This document shows positions 25,635 through 35,300 of a stretch of 64,000 nt of DNA, in pieces. Each line of letters opens with the position of its first letter. The first letter of the stretch is position 1. The DNA is taken from the NCBI GenBank assembly GCA_023488885.1, contig JAMDDH010000037.1:1-64000 (forward strand), in the 5' to 3' direction. Source of the DNA: Thermoplasmatota archaeon. GTDB lineage: Archaea; Thermoplasmatota; Thermoplasmata; Thermoplasmatales; Thermoplasmataceae. A program made the translations under genes and the position numbers. A model generated the notes under the pieces. The model had not been told where the DNA came from, did not search any database, and saw nothing but the letters and a program-made list of their open reading frames with translations.

Positions 25635-26032
25635 GCAGAACAACCATGGAATTTATACTGGAAATGAAAGTGACTCCTTTATTGTCGCTTATGTGACCAC
25701 TTACCCATGTGTGTCATTCCAGCTCCATAGGCAGAGGGGAATATACGCTGTCGAAAAACATTTGAAAACTTGGTAGAGGCATTTGTTAACCTATAGAGAG
25801 GACCGTTATTTTAACGACTATAATTCCCGTTTAAGGGGTGCATCAGTTAAAACAACATGAACGCATAAAAATCAATGCATATTTTAATATATATATTATT
25901 GTGTATATGCGTACCGAGTCAGGGAAACACATATTCGACAAGCGACAAAAGATTCTTTTCCGACAAGAATATGTTTAAATAGTTTACATCGCTTAAAGGT
26001 TTAAGTCAGGCATAAAGCCTGAGTGAAATAAA
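25635..26032. other. Intergenic region with promoter and leader hairpin
   Basis: About 400 nt with no gene recognised. Near the right end there is a TATA-like element (gtttaaata, 25973-25981). It is followed by the hairpin TCAGGC-ataaa-GCCTGA (26006-26022), which ends 10 nt before the ATG at 26033 and would be the 5' end of the transcript. Three cgaca units occur between 25935 and 25970 and could be an operator. Confidence 0.4.
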
Positions 26033-26998
26033 ATGGAAGGAATGGACGAAGACGAACCTCCTGGCAGAACGCCATTTTTTAGAGCCAAAAACTTAGAACG
26101 AGCCCTCAGATTAAAAAACCTTTTCATCAAATTCGAGGGAGCTGGAATTACAGGGACACAAAAAGATAGGATTTCCAAACTGCATGTTCTCAGGGCAAAA
26201 GAGATGGGATACGATACAATTTCTCTCGCCACTTGCGGAAATTATGGTGCATCTATTTCTCATTTTGCAAATATCTACGGACTCAAATCCGTGGTAGCAG
26301 TGCCCGAATATTATGCTGGAGAACGGAATGAGGAGATCAGGGCAAACGGTTCACAGATTCTTGAGGTCTCCGCTAAATATGAAGACCTTGTGGAGTACAT
26401 GCGAGATCGCTCCAACGACGAGAATTGGTATGATTCAAGCCCTGGATCCAAGAATTCCCAAATCGATCTGGAAGGATATGAAAACATAGCCTACGAGATA
26501 GTTTCTCAACTCGGAAGGGCACCATCATTTGTTTCAGTACCTCTGGGCAATGGCACAACTCTGGCAGGCATATATTCCGGTTTTGATAAGATGTACAGCA
26601 GGGGAACAATAAGAAAAATCCCCAGATTCATAGGTTCCAGCACACCGAACGGTAATCCAATTGTGGCCTCATGGAGAAAGAGGAGAAAGACTGTAATGGA
26701 ACTTGACCCGTCAACCATAAGGGAGACCAAAGCATCAGAGCCGCTTGTCTCATACAGGTCCTACGACGGGCAGAAAGCTCTTAACGCCATATACCGGAGC
26801 AACGGTTTTGCCACTTACGTAACAGATGAAGAAATGTACCGTTATTCAACGTTGATAGAACACTTTGAAATGTTATCAGTACTTCCTGCATCAGCATCAT
26901 CGCTGGCCGCCGTGGATAAGGTCATAAACAGGAAGTCAGACAGCAGGGATATAGTCGTGGTACTCACCGGAAGGTCGAGAATGTGGACAACGCAGTAG
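26033..26998 (+). CDS. Threonine-synthase-like PLP enzyme
   Basis: A 321-residue fold-type II PLP enzyme. The candidate Schiff-base lysine is Lys44 in GITGTQKDR, where threonine synthases have TGSFKDR. The phosphate- and substrate-contact segments are altered: LATCGNYGAS replaces the usual SSGN, and PLGNGTTLAG is the PLP-phosphate loop. It is shorter than typical threonine synthase (about 350-400) and lacks the N-terminal domain, so a different beta-replacement or elimination, or an amino-acid racemase activity, is plausible. It overlaps the next gene by 16 bp, which argues that the two act together. Confidence 0.65.
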   Translation: MEGMDEDEPPGRTPFFRAKNLERALRLKNLFIKFEGAGITGTQKDRISKLHVLRAKEMGYDTISLATCGNYGASISHFANIYGLKSVVAVPEYYAGERNEEIRANGSQILEVSAKYEDLVEYMRDRSNDENWYDSSPGSKNSQIDLEGYENIAYEIVSQLGRAPSFVSVPLGNGTTLAGIYSGFDKMYSRGTIRKIPRFIGSSTPNGNPIVASWRKRRKTVMELDPSTIRETKASEPLVSYRSYDGQKALNAIYRSNGFATYVTDEEMYRYSTLIEHFEMLSVLPASASSLAAVDKVINRKSDSRDIVVVLTGRSRMWTTQ

Positions 26999-28011
26999 TA
27001 CTGGCTGAAGGAGTCTTTGGAACCACTTACGGGAAGACTGCAAACGGGCTTGTCAGGTTCACTAAACGTTACAATGTGAGATCGGTCATAGATTCAACAA
27101 GAGCAGGAAACGATGCCGGCCAGGTTCTTACTGGGAAAACAAGAGGAATCCCTATAATTTCTTCAATAGGCGAAGCATTGGAAATTGGTGCAGATACCCT
27201 TGTCGTCGGTGTGGCGACCGATGGAGGTTACATACCTGATGAATACAGGAGCTTCATAAGGTCTGCCATAGAGAATGGACTGAATGTGGTGAGCGGACTG
27301 CACGAATTCATCAGCGACGATCTGGAATTTTCTGGACTGGCAATGAAAACGGGATCTACCATAACTGATGTCAGGAAACTGTTCCGTGATCTTAAGCCCC
27401 CTTATACCGGACAAATAAGGGAGGTTGGTTCATACAGAATTGCAGTGCTTGGCACAGATAGTGCGATTGGCAAGAGGACCACTGCAGTAATCATGACCAA
27501 TGCACTTCAGGATAAAGGCATTTCCTCGTTGATGATAGGAACAGGACAGACGGCATGGATGCAGGGGTTCAAGCATACAGTGGTTGTCGATTCCATGATA
27601 AACGACTTCATACCGGGCGGTCTTGAAAAAATAACAGTGGAAGCATGGAGAGAAGAGAGACCGGAGATCATGTTCATTGAGGGCCAGGGTTCAGTGCTGC
27701 ATCCAGCCTATCCGGGGAGCTTTGAGATCATAGGCGCCTGCAGACCTGATGCCATAATCCTTCAACATGCTCCCAAGAGAGAATTCTTTGACGGTTTCCC
27801 GGAATTCAGGATACCTGATCTTGAGAGGTACATACAAATTCTTGAGCTTCTGTCTCGAAAAAGAGTAATAGCTATTTCACTGAACAGGGAGAACATGACC
27901 GATAGCGAGGTCAGGGAAGAAATAGAGACTCTGCAGGGCAAACTGGGCATTCCGGTATTTGATCCGCTGAGCGCTCAGCCATCAATACTTCTGGAGATTG
28001 CAGAGCACTGA
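26983..28011 (+). CDS. DUF1611 P-loop protein (DgcN-like)
   Basis: A 342-residue DUF1611 protein. An N-terminal Rossmann-like domain (about 1-145) precedes a P-loop domain with GTDSAIGKRTT at 157-167, TGQTAWMQG, and FIEGQGSVLHPAYPG, which are hallmarks of this family. Family members include DgcN, a protein reported to act on D-glutamate. This gives a possible but not firm link to D-amino acids. It starts inside the preceding PLP-enzyme gene and ends 6 nt before the PP-loop gene, so the three form one operon. Confidence 0.75.
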   Translation: MDNAVVLAEGVFGTTYGKTANGLVRFTKRYNVRSVIDSTRAGNDAGQVLTGKTRGIPIISSIGEALEIGADTLVVGVATDGGYIPDEYRSFIRSAIENGLNVVSGLHEFISDDLEFSGLAMKTGSTITDVRKLFRDLKPPYTGQIREVGSYRIAVLGTDSAIGKRTTAVIMTNALQDKGISSLMIGTGQTAWMQGFKHTVVVDSMINDFIPGGLEKITVEAWREERPEIMFIEGQGSVLHPAYPGSFEIIGACRPDAIILQHAPKREFFDGFPEFRIPDLERYIQILELLSRKRVIAISLNRENMTDSEVREEIETLQGKLGIPVFDPLSAQPSILLEIAEH

Positions 28012-28017
28012 TATCGA

Positions 28018-29454
28018 ATGAGTTATGCTCAGAAGATTTCTGTTTTCGATGAGATAAGAATCAAGCCTCTACAGATTGGAAAACGCTTAATAAGCGGGAC
28101 TGTAAGCATAAAATCCGGTGATCTGCTGAAGGAATACCGGATCATTTTTTCCTATTCGGATGAAATAAACGTTTCCGAGAATTTGGCTGGCCTTATCCTC
28201 ACAATGCCGGTTATCAATTTTACTCTTTTCACAAATAGGCTTATTCTCGATTTCCCGGTTTCAGATCTTGACCTCAGGAATGTCCGGGAACTTGTGAGGA
28301 TTAACAACAGGGAAGTTTTCATAAACAAGCTGTTGAGAAGAAGATACGAGTTCTTCAAAAAAGAGTATCTGCCGGAGGAATCGGACATAACTGCAGAAAA
28401 TATTGACGGTATAACTGAGGTAGCATCGTCAGGAACATACACTGATGAAGCACACACCGGCACAGGGAACAACTCAGTTGCGGTTCTTTCTTCAGGAGGG
28501 AAGGAAAGCCTCCTCTCATATGGTATATTACGGGAAACAGGCGCCGAAACCCATGCTTTTTATTTCAACGAATCCGGATCACACTGGTTCACAGCCAAAA
28601 CAGCATTCCATTACTACTCCAGAAACTTTGAGAACGTTCACAAGGTCTGGTCAAACGTTGATCGGTTCTATCGATTCTGTCTTAGAAACCTTCCCATTAT
28701 AGACCAGGCTGCCATCAGGAAAAAGACCGATACCTATCCTCTCCAGTTATTCATTTTTCCCGTTTACATAATGTCAATGATCCCTGTAGTCCTGAAATAT
28801 GGAATCAGCAATGCAGTTTTAGGCGATGAGTTCGATGACCCGCGAGAAATGACTGATTTTAGGGGATTCCGGCATTATTACGGGATATTTGATCAGTCTC
28901 ATGACTTCAACTCCATGATTAGCCGTTACTTCCGGGCGAAGGGAATCCCTCTAGAAATCTGGTCCGCCGTCTACCCTGTATCCGGTTCAGTTGTGGAGAA
29001 GATGCTTATACAAAGATATCCGGATCTGTTCAGGCTCCAGCGTTCATGCCACAGTTGCAGGCCCGTAGATGGTCAAATGATTCCATGCGGCAAGTGCTCC
29101 AAGTGTCTCGGAATAATGATGTTCACAATGGCCGCCGGAGGGGACCCGAAGGAGATACTTTACAGTGATTCCGAAATCAGCAATCTCGGTGAGCTTGTGT
29201 CAAGGGAACGAATGAGGCTTGACACCGACGAGCTGAACCTGATGAAATTCAGGCTTGGCTTCATCAGGGATCATTTCGTGCCGCCTGAACATGTGGAAGG
29301 GATACACCGTTTGCCGGATGAAGAAACGTTTTTTCAGAAGATTCCTGGCAATTTCAGGGACAAAATATCCAACCTGATTGAACAATATTCATCAGGAAAA
29401 TTCGTAATGGAAAACGAGGAATGGGTAAGAAAAGACGAGTTAAAAGAACAATGA
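28018..29454 (+). CDS. PP-loop protein resembling MurL epimerase
   Basis: A 478-residue protein with a PP-loop ATP-pyrophosphatase motif, SSGGKES at 158-164. A cysteine cluster follows: CHSC (344, 347) and CGKCSKC (357, 360, 363), probably binding zinc. The region from YPLQLFIFPVYIM to AVLGDEFDD is the family's substrate-side part. This layout resembles MurL, which epimerises L-Glu to D-Glu on a peptidoglycan precursor by an ATP-dependent mechanism. Thermoplasmatales have no peptidoglycan, so the substrate must differ. It is the last gene of the operon and overlaps convergent tsr3 by 15 bp. Confidence 0.6.
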   Translation: MSYAQKISVFDEIRIKPLQIGKRLISGTVSIKSGDLLKEYRIIFSYSDEINVSENLAGLILTMPVINFTLFTNRLILDFPVSDLDLRNVRELVRINNREVFINKLLRRRYEFFKKEYLPEESDITAENIDGITEVASSGTYTDEAHTGTGNNSVAVLSSGGKESLLSYGILRETGAETHAFYFNESGSHWFTAKTAFHYYSRNFENVHKVWSNVDRFYRFCLRNLPIIDQAAIRKKTDTYPLQLFIFPVYIMSMIPVVLKYGISNAVLGDEFDDPREMTDFRGFRHYYGIFDQSHDFNSMISRYFRAKGIPLEIWSAVYPVSGSVVEKMLIQRYPDLFRLQRSCHSCRPVDGQMIPCGKCSKCLGIMMFTMAAGGDPKEILYSDSEISNLGELVSRERMRLDTDELNLMKFRLGFIRDHFVPPEHVEGIHRLPDEETFFQKIPGNFRDKISNLIEQYSSGKFVMENEEWVRKDELKEQ

Positions 29455-29949
29455 CTGGGCATTCTCAACTTCCTCAGCGGTTCTGCATTTCCTGTACTCC
29501 GTTATGGGCTCCGAATTCATTGCATAGAAATTAGCCCCCCAGTGAAATTTAGAGAGCAATTCCTGAGCATTTTCATTGAAGTCGAGTATGAACAATGCAG
29601 CAGCCATGGCTTCCACCGACGAAAGTTTCCCGGGCTTGCCGTAGTTAACGGGATTCACCGGAACAAGCAGAGGAAGCTTCCTGGGAAACCTGAGTTTCAA
29701 ATCCTTAATGCTGTCTATGAGATTCCATGATCCGTCTATTACGGATATCCCCCTGTTCTCCGCTGTATCCCGATCACCAATGTTGAGGTAGTGGTCAGAA
29801 AAAGGTGTCAGGACAATTGAGTTGGCAGCCTTTCCCATGGGTATCTGTCTCACAAGCCCAAAACGATCCAGTTTCTTCATGGTCGATTTCTTCGGGTCAT
29901 CCTGGTTGAGATAAACGTAGAAAAGCGGTAGGGAAAACATCTTGATCAC
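29440..29949 (-). CDS. tsr3: Tsr3-type 16S rRNA aminocarboxypropyltransferase
   Basis: A 169-residue DUF367 protein, the Tsr3 family, which transfers the aminocarboxypropyl group of S-adenosylmethionine to a hypermodified base of small-subunit rRNA. Family segments are LNQDDPKKSTMKKL at the N-terminus, ISVIDGSWN, LPLLVPVNPVNYGKPGKLSS, and LLSKFHWGANFYAMN. The length matches archaeal members. Its 3' end overlaps the PP-loop gene on the other strand. Confidence 0.85.
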   Translation of the reverse strand: MIKMFSLPLFYVYLNQDDPKKSTMKKLDRFGLVRQIPMGKAANSIVLTPFSDHYLNIGDRDTAENRGISVIDGSWNLIDSIKDLKLRFPRKLPLLVPVNPVNYGKPGKLSSVEAMAAALFILDFNENAQELLSKFHWGANFYAMNSEPITEYRKCRTAEEVENAQSLFF

Positions 29950-30093
29950 AATTACTAATTATCATATAATGGGCATGTGGGATCTTCGGAAGCTCGACAA
30001 CAATCCATTTATTGAACAAAATCACCAGATTGACTTCAGCTTGCACAAACTATCACCGGGAAAGATTAAGTATAGAGTAGATAATAGTAAAAC

Positions 30094-30270
30094 GTGGAAT
30101 TAGTCATAAAATGCAGCAGCTGTGGCAACATCTTCGAGATACATCTGGGGTTTCTTGACATATTCAGGCAGCGTGCCGGTCCTGTTACAACCTGCCCAAA
30201 ATGCGGGAAGAAAGGTTTCAACAGTATCCAGAGATCGGTTACCAGAGGCGGGAAAACCAGGGAATATTGA
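30094..30270 (+). CDS. 58-residue zinc-ribbon protein
   Basis: A small gene starting with GTG at 30094. It encodes two knuckles, KCSSCGN and TCPKCGKKG, separated by about 28 residues, and a basic C-terminus (NSIQRSVTRGGKTREY). Four well-placed cysteines suggest one zinc ribbon, typical of small archaeal nucleic-acid-binding proteins. An AT-rich promoter-like stretch (taagtatagagtag) lies 15-30 nt upstream, compatible with a leaderless mRNA. Function is unknown. Confidence 0.6.
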   Translation: MELVIKCSSCGNIFEIHLGFLDIFRQRAGPVTTCPKCGKKGFNSIQRSVTRGGKTREY

Positions 30271-30326
30271 ACTGCAATGTTATGAAGAACCGGTAGAGAA
30301 ACAAAAATATTTTACACGTGGTCACC

Positions 30327-30345
30327 TCTTTTTTTTAATTTTTAC
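30327..30345 (+). terminator. T-rich transcription terminator (putative)
   Basis: The sequence cctcttttttttaattttt follows the zinc-ribbon gene and precedes pyrG. Runs of T without a hairpin are the usual archaeal termination signal. Confidence 0.4.
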
Positions 30346-30385
30346 TAAGCCAAAAACTTAATTAATTTTCATCCTCTCTCTTTGA

Positions 30386-31996
30386 ATGCATTACATAGTT
30401 GTTACCGGTGGTGTAATTTCAGGGCTCGGAAAGGGTACGGTTACATCCAGCTTGGGTTATCTTCTCAAATCACATGGCCTCAGGGTCACTGCAATGAAGA
30501 TCGATCCATACCTCAATTTTGATGCTGGAACAATGAATCCATACCAGCACGGAGAAGTTTTCGTTCTTGACGACGGAAGTGAAGTTGATCTTGATTTAGG
30601 TAATTATGAGAGGTTTCTGGAAACGAATCTCACTGGAGACAACAACATCACAACAGGAAAGGTATACAAAGAGGTAATTGAGAAGGAAAGGCGCGGGGAA
30701 TACCTTGGAAGCACAGTACAGATTATACCGCACGTAACAAACGAGATCAAGAGAAGAATAAGGCTTGTATCCGCAAAAGAGGATTTCGACGTTGTTTTGA
30801 TCGAAGTTGGCGGAACAGTGGGAGACATAGAATCCATGCCATTCCTTGAAGCTGTTCGGCAGCTTAACAGGGAAGAAGGAGGCAATAACTTTCTGTTCGG
30901 TCATGTGACTCTCGTTCCGGAAATCGGAAGTGTCGGGGAGCAGAAGACAAAACCCACACAGCACAGTGTCAAGGCGTTGAGAGAGATAGGAATTCAGCCA
31001 GATATACTGTTCTGCAGATCAAAGAAGCCATTAACACTGGAGACAAAGAAACGTCTGTCGCTTTTCACCGATGTCCCCCTTGATGGAATTGTCAGTGTCA
31101 ATGACGTTCCGAATGTCTATCTTGTTCCGGATGCAATGGAGAAACAGGGCATTGTCGATTTTATCATAAAGCGGTTCTCGTTTAAGTGCGATCAATACAA
31201 TGACAGGTGGGCTTCGTACAAGGAAAATATAAAGAATCCAAAAGAAACCGTAAAAATAGCCCTTGTCGGGAAATACATAGAACTTCAGGATTCATATATC
31301 AGCCACAAGGAATCGTTTTCCCATGTGACGGGAAACACTGGTGTAGGCATTGAAATAAAATGGGTAAACTCTGATGACCTTGTGAACAGCCAGGAGAAGC
31401 TCTCGGATGTTCATGGAATACTCATTCCGGGAGGATTTGGCTACAGGGGCATAGAGGGCAAGATAGCCGCAGCCAGATATTCAAGGGAACGTGAAATACC
31501 GTATCTTGGAATCTGCCTCGGATTCCAGGTTGCCGTTATGGAATTTGCCAGGAATGTCCTTGGCCTCAAGAATGCCAATAGCACTGAGTTTGACACCAAG
31601 ACGCCGTATCCTGTTATAGACCTCCTTCCCGAGCAGCTCGGAGTGATAGACAAGGGCGGTACAATGAGACTGGGCTCAAAAAAAGTACTTTTAAAGGAAG
31701 GTTCACTTGCTTCCAGGATTTATGGGGTAACAGAAATTCACGAAAGGCACAGGCACAGATATGAAGTGAATCCTGAATACATAAGCCGTTTCCAGAACGC
31801 AGGGCTGATGTTTACCGGAGTCGATGAGGACGGCATCAGAATGGAAATCGCAGAGTTCAGGGACAGCGAGAACCTCATAGCGGTGCAATATCACAGCGAA
31901 TTCAAGTCCAGACCTCTTTATCCTTCAAGGGTTCACCTTTACCTGATAAATAAAGCTCTTGAATACAAGCAACAGGTCCTGGAGGCTACTGCTTGA
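30386..31996 (+). CDS. pyrG: CTP synthase
   Basis: A 536-residue two-domain enzyme that aminates UTP to CTP with glutamine and ATP. The N-terminal synthetase domain begins with the P-loop region [18 protein letters not shown]. The C-terminal class I glutamine amidotransferase domain has the nucleophile in YLGICLGFQ and the His-Glu pair in QYHSEF. Length and organisation are standard. A TATA-like element (cttaattaa, about 30357-30366) lies 20-29 nt before the ATG, pointing to a leaderless mRNA. It begins an operon with the SCP2-like, DP2 and GPN genes, the next gene starting on its last codons. Confidence 0.95.
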   Translation: MHYIVVTGGVISGLGKGTVTSSLGYLLKSHGLRVTAMKIDPYLNFDAGTMNPYQHGEVFVLDDGSEVDLDLGNYERFLETNLTGDNNITTGKVYKEVIEKERRGEYLGSTVQIIPHVTNEIKRRIRLVSAKEDFDVVLIEVGGTVGDIESMPFLEAVRQLNREEGGNNFLFGHVTLVPEIGSVGEQKTKPTQHSVKALREIGIQPDILFCRSKKPLTLETKKRLSLFTDVPLDGIVSVNDVPNVYLVPDAMEKQGIVDFIIKRFSFKCDQYNDRWASYKENIKNPKETVKIALVGKYIELQDSYISHKESFSHVTGNTGVGIEIKWVNSDDLVNSQEKLSDVHGILIPGGFGYRGIEGKIAAARYSREREIPYLGICLGFQVAVMEFARNVLGLKNANSTEFDTKTPYPVIDLLPEQLGVIDKGGTMRLGSKKVLLKEGSLASRIYGVTEIHERHRHRYEVNPEYISRFQNAGLMFTGVDEDGIRMEIAEFRDSENLIAVQYHSEFKSRPLYPSRVHLYLINKALEYKQQVLEATA

Positions 31997-32316
31997 ACGA
32001 GGCAGTAATTCTACTCCTGGAAAAAATAAACAGGAAACTGTCTGAGTCGGCAAACTTACCAAAGCGTTTCCTGGAAATGAAGAAAGTACTTCTTCTCGAC
32101 ATGGGCGTTGTCACTGTCAAATTCCTGATTTCCAATGGCATGGTTACAGTCACGGAGGAACCCCAGGAACCGGAAATAACAATTTACGCCTCAGAACAGG
32201 AAATCAGAGACATAATGGAGAAGAGGAGCAATCCCATGGATGCCTATTCCAAGGGAAGGATAAGGATAAAATCCTCTTTTGTTGATAAGCTTATACTGGC
32301 AGAGTTATTGTCATGA
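31993..32316 (+). CDS. SCP2-like small protein
   Basis: A 107-residue protein with the strand/helix pattern of SCP2 sterol-carrier domains ([21 protein letters not shown], then [34 protein letters not shown]). SCP2 folds bind lipids or hydrophobic ligands; the archaeal role is unknown. It starts with TTG overlapping the pyrG stop codon and overlaps the DP2 gene by 4 bp, so it is translationally coupled on both sides. It is an unexpected member of a nucleotide/replication operon. Confidence 0.6.
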   Translation: MNEAVILLLEKINRKLSESANLPKRFLEMKKVLLLDMGVVTVKFLISNGMVTVTEEPQEPEITIYASEQEIRDIMEKRSNPMDAYSKGRIRIKSSFVDKLILAELLS

Positions 32317-35300
32317 ACTATCAGGAAAAACTGGAACTATACACTAAAGGTCTCTGGAATCAGGTAAACATCTGTTATGATATAGCCAAGACAGCGAGAT
32401 CCCTTGGTAGAGATGTTACAGATCAAGTGGAAATGCCGCTGGCATCAGATATGGCGGACAGGATTGAAGAGTTAATCGAGATAAGAGGGATCGCCGGTGA
32501 CATCAGAAATCTTGCAAAAACTCACTCCAGGGAAGAAATATCTATCGAAATTTCCAGAAAAGTAGCCGCTATGTATGAAGGCGAAGGAAAGAGAAAAGCC
32601 GTCGACAAGGCAGTAAGGGTTGGACTGGCTATTCTCACCGAAGGAATTCTTGTTGCCCCCCTGGAGGGGATAGCTGATGTAAATATTGAAGCCAATACGG
32701 ATGGCACGGACTACGTCTCTGTAATGTACTCCGGGCCTATCAGGGGAGCCGGCGGAACTGCACAGGCTCTCAGCGTCCTGATAGCAGATATAGTCCGTAG
32801 AGATCTTGGAATAGGATCGTTCAAGCCAACGGACGACGAAGTGGAAAGATACATAGAAGAGGTCCAGGCATACAACAGGCTAAAACATCTCCAGTATCTC
32901 CCGTCCCCGGATGAGATAAGGCAGGTGATTCTGAATTCGCCTGTATGTATTGACGGAGAAGGCAGTGAGGAGGAAGAAGTATCCGGACACAGAGACATGC
33001 AAAGGATCAGGACAAACAGGATTCGTGGAGGAATGTGTCTTGTTCTCTGCGAGGGACTGATACAGAAATCAAAGAAGGTACTGAAACACACTGCGAAGCT
33101 TGGGCTCACGGAATGGAATTTTCTCGGGAAGAAAGATTCCGGTAAGGAGGAAGATGTGGATGCCAAGCCAAAAAATTCCGACAAGTTCCTGAAGGATCTT
33201 GTTGCTGGAAGGCCAGTTTTCGGCCATCCGGGAAGGCCAGGTGGATTCCGCCTTCGTTACGGGAGATCAAGAGTCTCAGGGCTGGCTGCAGCTTCCCTCA
33301 GTCCTGCAAGCATGTTCACCCTGGACAGATTCGTCGCAATAGGGTCCCAGATAAAAGTTGAACTACCTGGAAAGGCAGCCGCAGTCACTCCAAGCGACGG
33401 AATAGACGGTCCTATGGTCCTTCTGAAAAATGGGAACCATGTGAGGGTTGACACTCAAGAAGAGGCAGAAAACATATTCATTGAAGTGGAACAAATTACA
33501 GATCTCGGGGAGATACTCATTTCATACGGAGACTTCCTCGAAAATAACCATAAACTTGTTCCCGGATCATTCAACCATGACTGGTGGAAATTGTATCTCG
33601 ACGAGAAGGGACTGAAGAGCAGGTTCTGGGAAACGATACCTGATCAGTTTGAAGCCGTTGAACTGTCAAGAACTCATGGTATCCCGCTTCATCCCAGATA
33701 TGATTATTTCTGGCACGACTTACAAGTAAAAGAGATACTTGAATTGAGGAAGGAAATGGCCAGTGCAACCCTGTCCGGAAACACGCTCATTATCAGGAAT
33801 ATGGCAGTAAGACAGATTCTGATTAACCTTGGCGTTCCGTTTACAGTCGAAGGAAACGCAATATTCATTGATGAATACTACCCGCTGATTGTAACGCTCG
33901 GGCTCGATGTAGCTGAGAACTCAATCATAGAAATTGAGAGAACAATTGACGAATCCGGCCCAATGCCACTGGTTAACTCCCTGTCCGGAATCGAGATAAA
34001 ACCGAGATCACCTACCAGGGTAGGGGCCAGGTTGGGAAGGCCGGAAAAAGCCGGAGACAGGAAAATGAAGCCAAAAGTTCACGTGCTTTTCCCCGTAGAG
34101 AATTATGGCGATGCAAGAAGATCGCTTAAAAACGCCGGAAAAAATACAACTGAAGGCTATGATGTAGAAGTATGCGTAAGGGTGTGTACTGCCTGTGGCC
34201 TGGAAACTCCTCACCCCATATGCCACGAATGCGGTGCAATGGCCAAATCATCAGGAAAAACCAAGAAAATAAAGATCGACCTGAATGGGTTGATGGATCG
34301 GGCAATCCACCGGCTTAATATTGAAGTTCCGGACAAACTTGAGATCAAAGGCGTCAAGAAACTTATGTCCAGAGATAAGGTCAGCGAACCGATAGAGAAA
34401 GGTTACCTCAGGGCTCTGAACGATGTTTCTACCAACAAGGACGGAACCTGCAGGTATGATATGTCGGATATTCCGATTACCCATTTCAAGGCAGAAGAAG
34501 CAGGGGTTACACAGGAAAAACTTATCCAGCTTGGTTACAGAGACGAACTCTATCATGAAATATATCCTCAGGACATAATAATACCGGAAGCATCTGCGAA
34601 ATACCTTCTGAATGTATGCAATTTTGTTGATGATCTCCTTATGAAATACTACGGACTCGCCCCTTTTTACCGGTGCAGGTCAAAGGAGGATCTTATCGGC
34701 CAGCTTATAATCGGACTGGCGCCGCATACTTCAGGAGGGATACTTGGCAGAATTATTGGTTTCTCCGATGCGAGCGGCTGTTACGCGCACCCCTTTTTCC
34801 ATGCAGCCAAGAGACGAAACTGCGACGGTGATGAGGATAGTATAATGCTTCTTATGGACGGTCTCCTCAACTTTTCAAAAGAATACCTGCCTTCCACGAG
34901 GGGAGGATTAATGGATGCCCCTCTGGTTCTGACTGTGCAGCTAAATCCGGAAGAGGTGGATAAGGAGGCTATGAACGTGGATACGTTATGGGATTATCCG
35001 CTCGAATTCTATTCTGCAGCAGATCAAGGCAAATCACCATCGGAAATTGAGGAACTCATGATGACAATGGGGATAAGGCTGAAGCAGACCGGGACCATAA
35101 TGGGCAGCGGTTTCTCAACCAGGACCGGCAATATAAACAGCGGAGTTCTGGTATGTTCATACAAGTCGATTGTTTCCATGGAAGAGAAGATTGAACGTCA
35201 ACTCTCTCTCGCAAGAAAAATAAGGGCAGTTGACGAAGATGACGTGGCAACACGTGTTCTCAATTCGCATTTTCTTCCTGATATGTACGGTAATTTCAGG

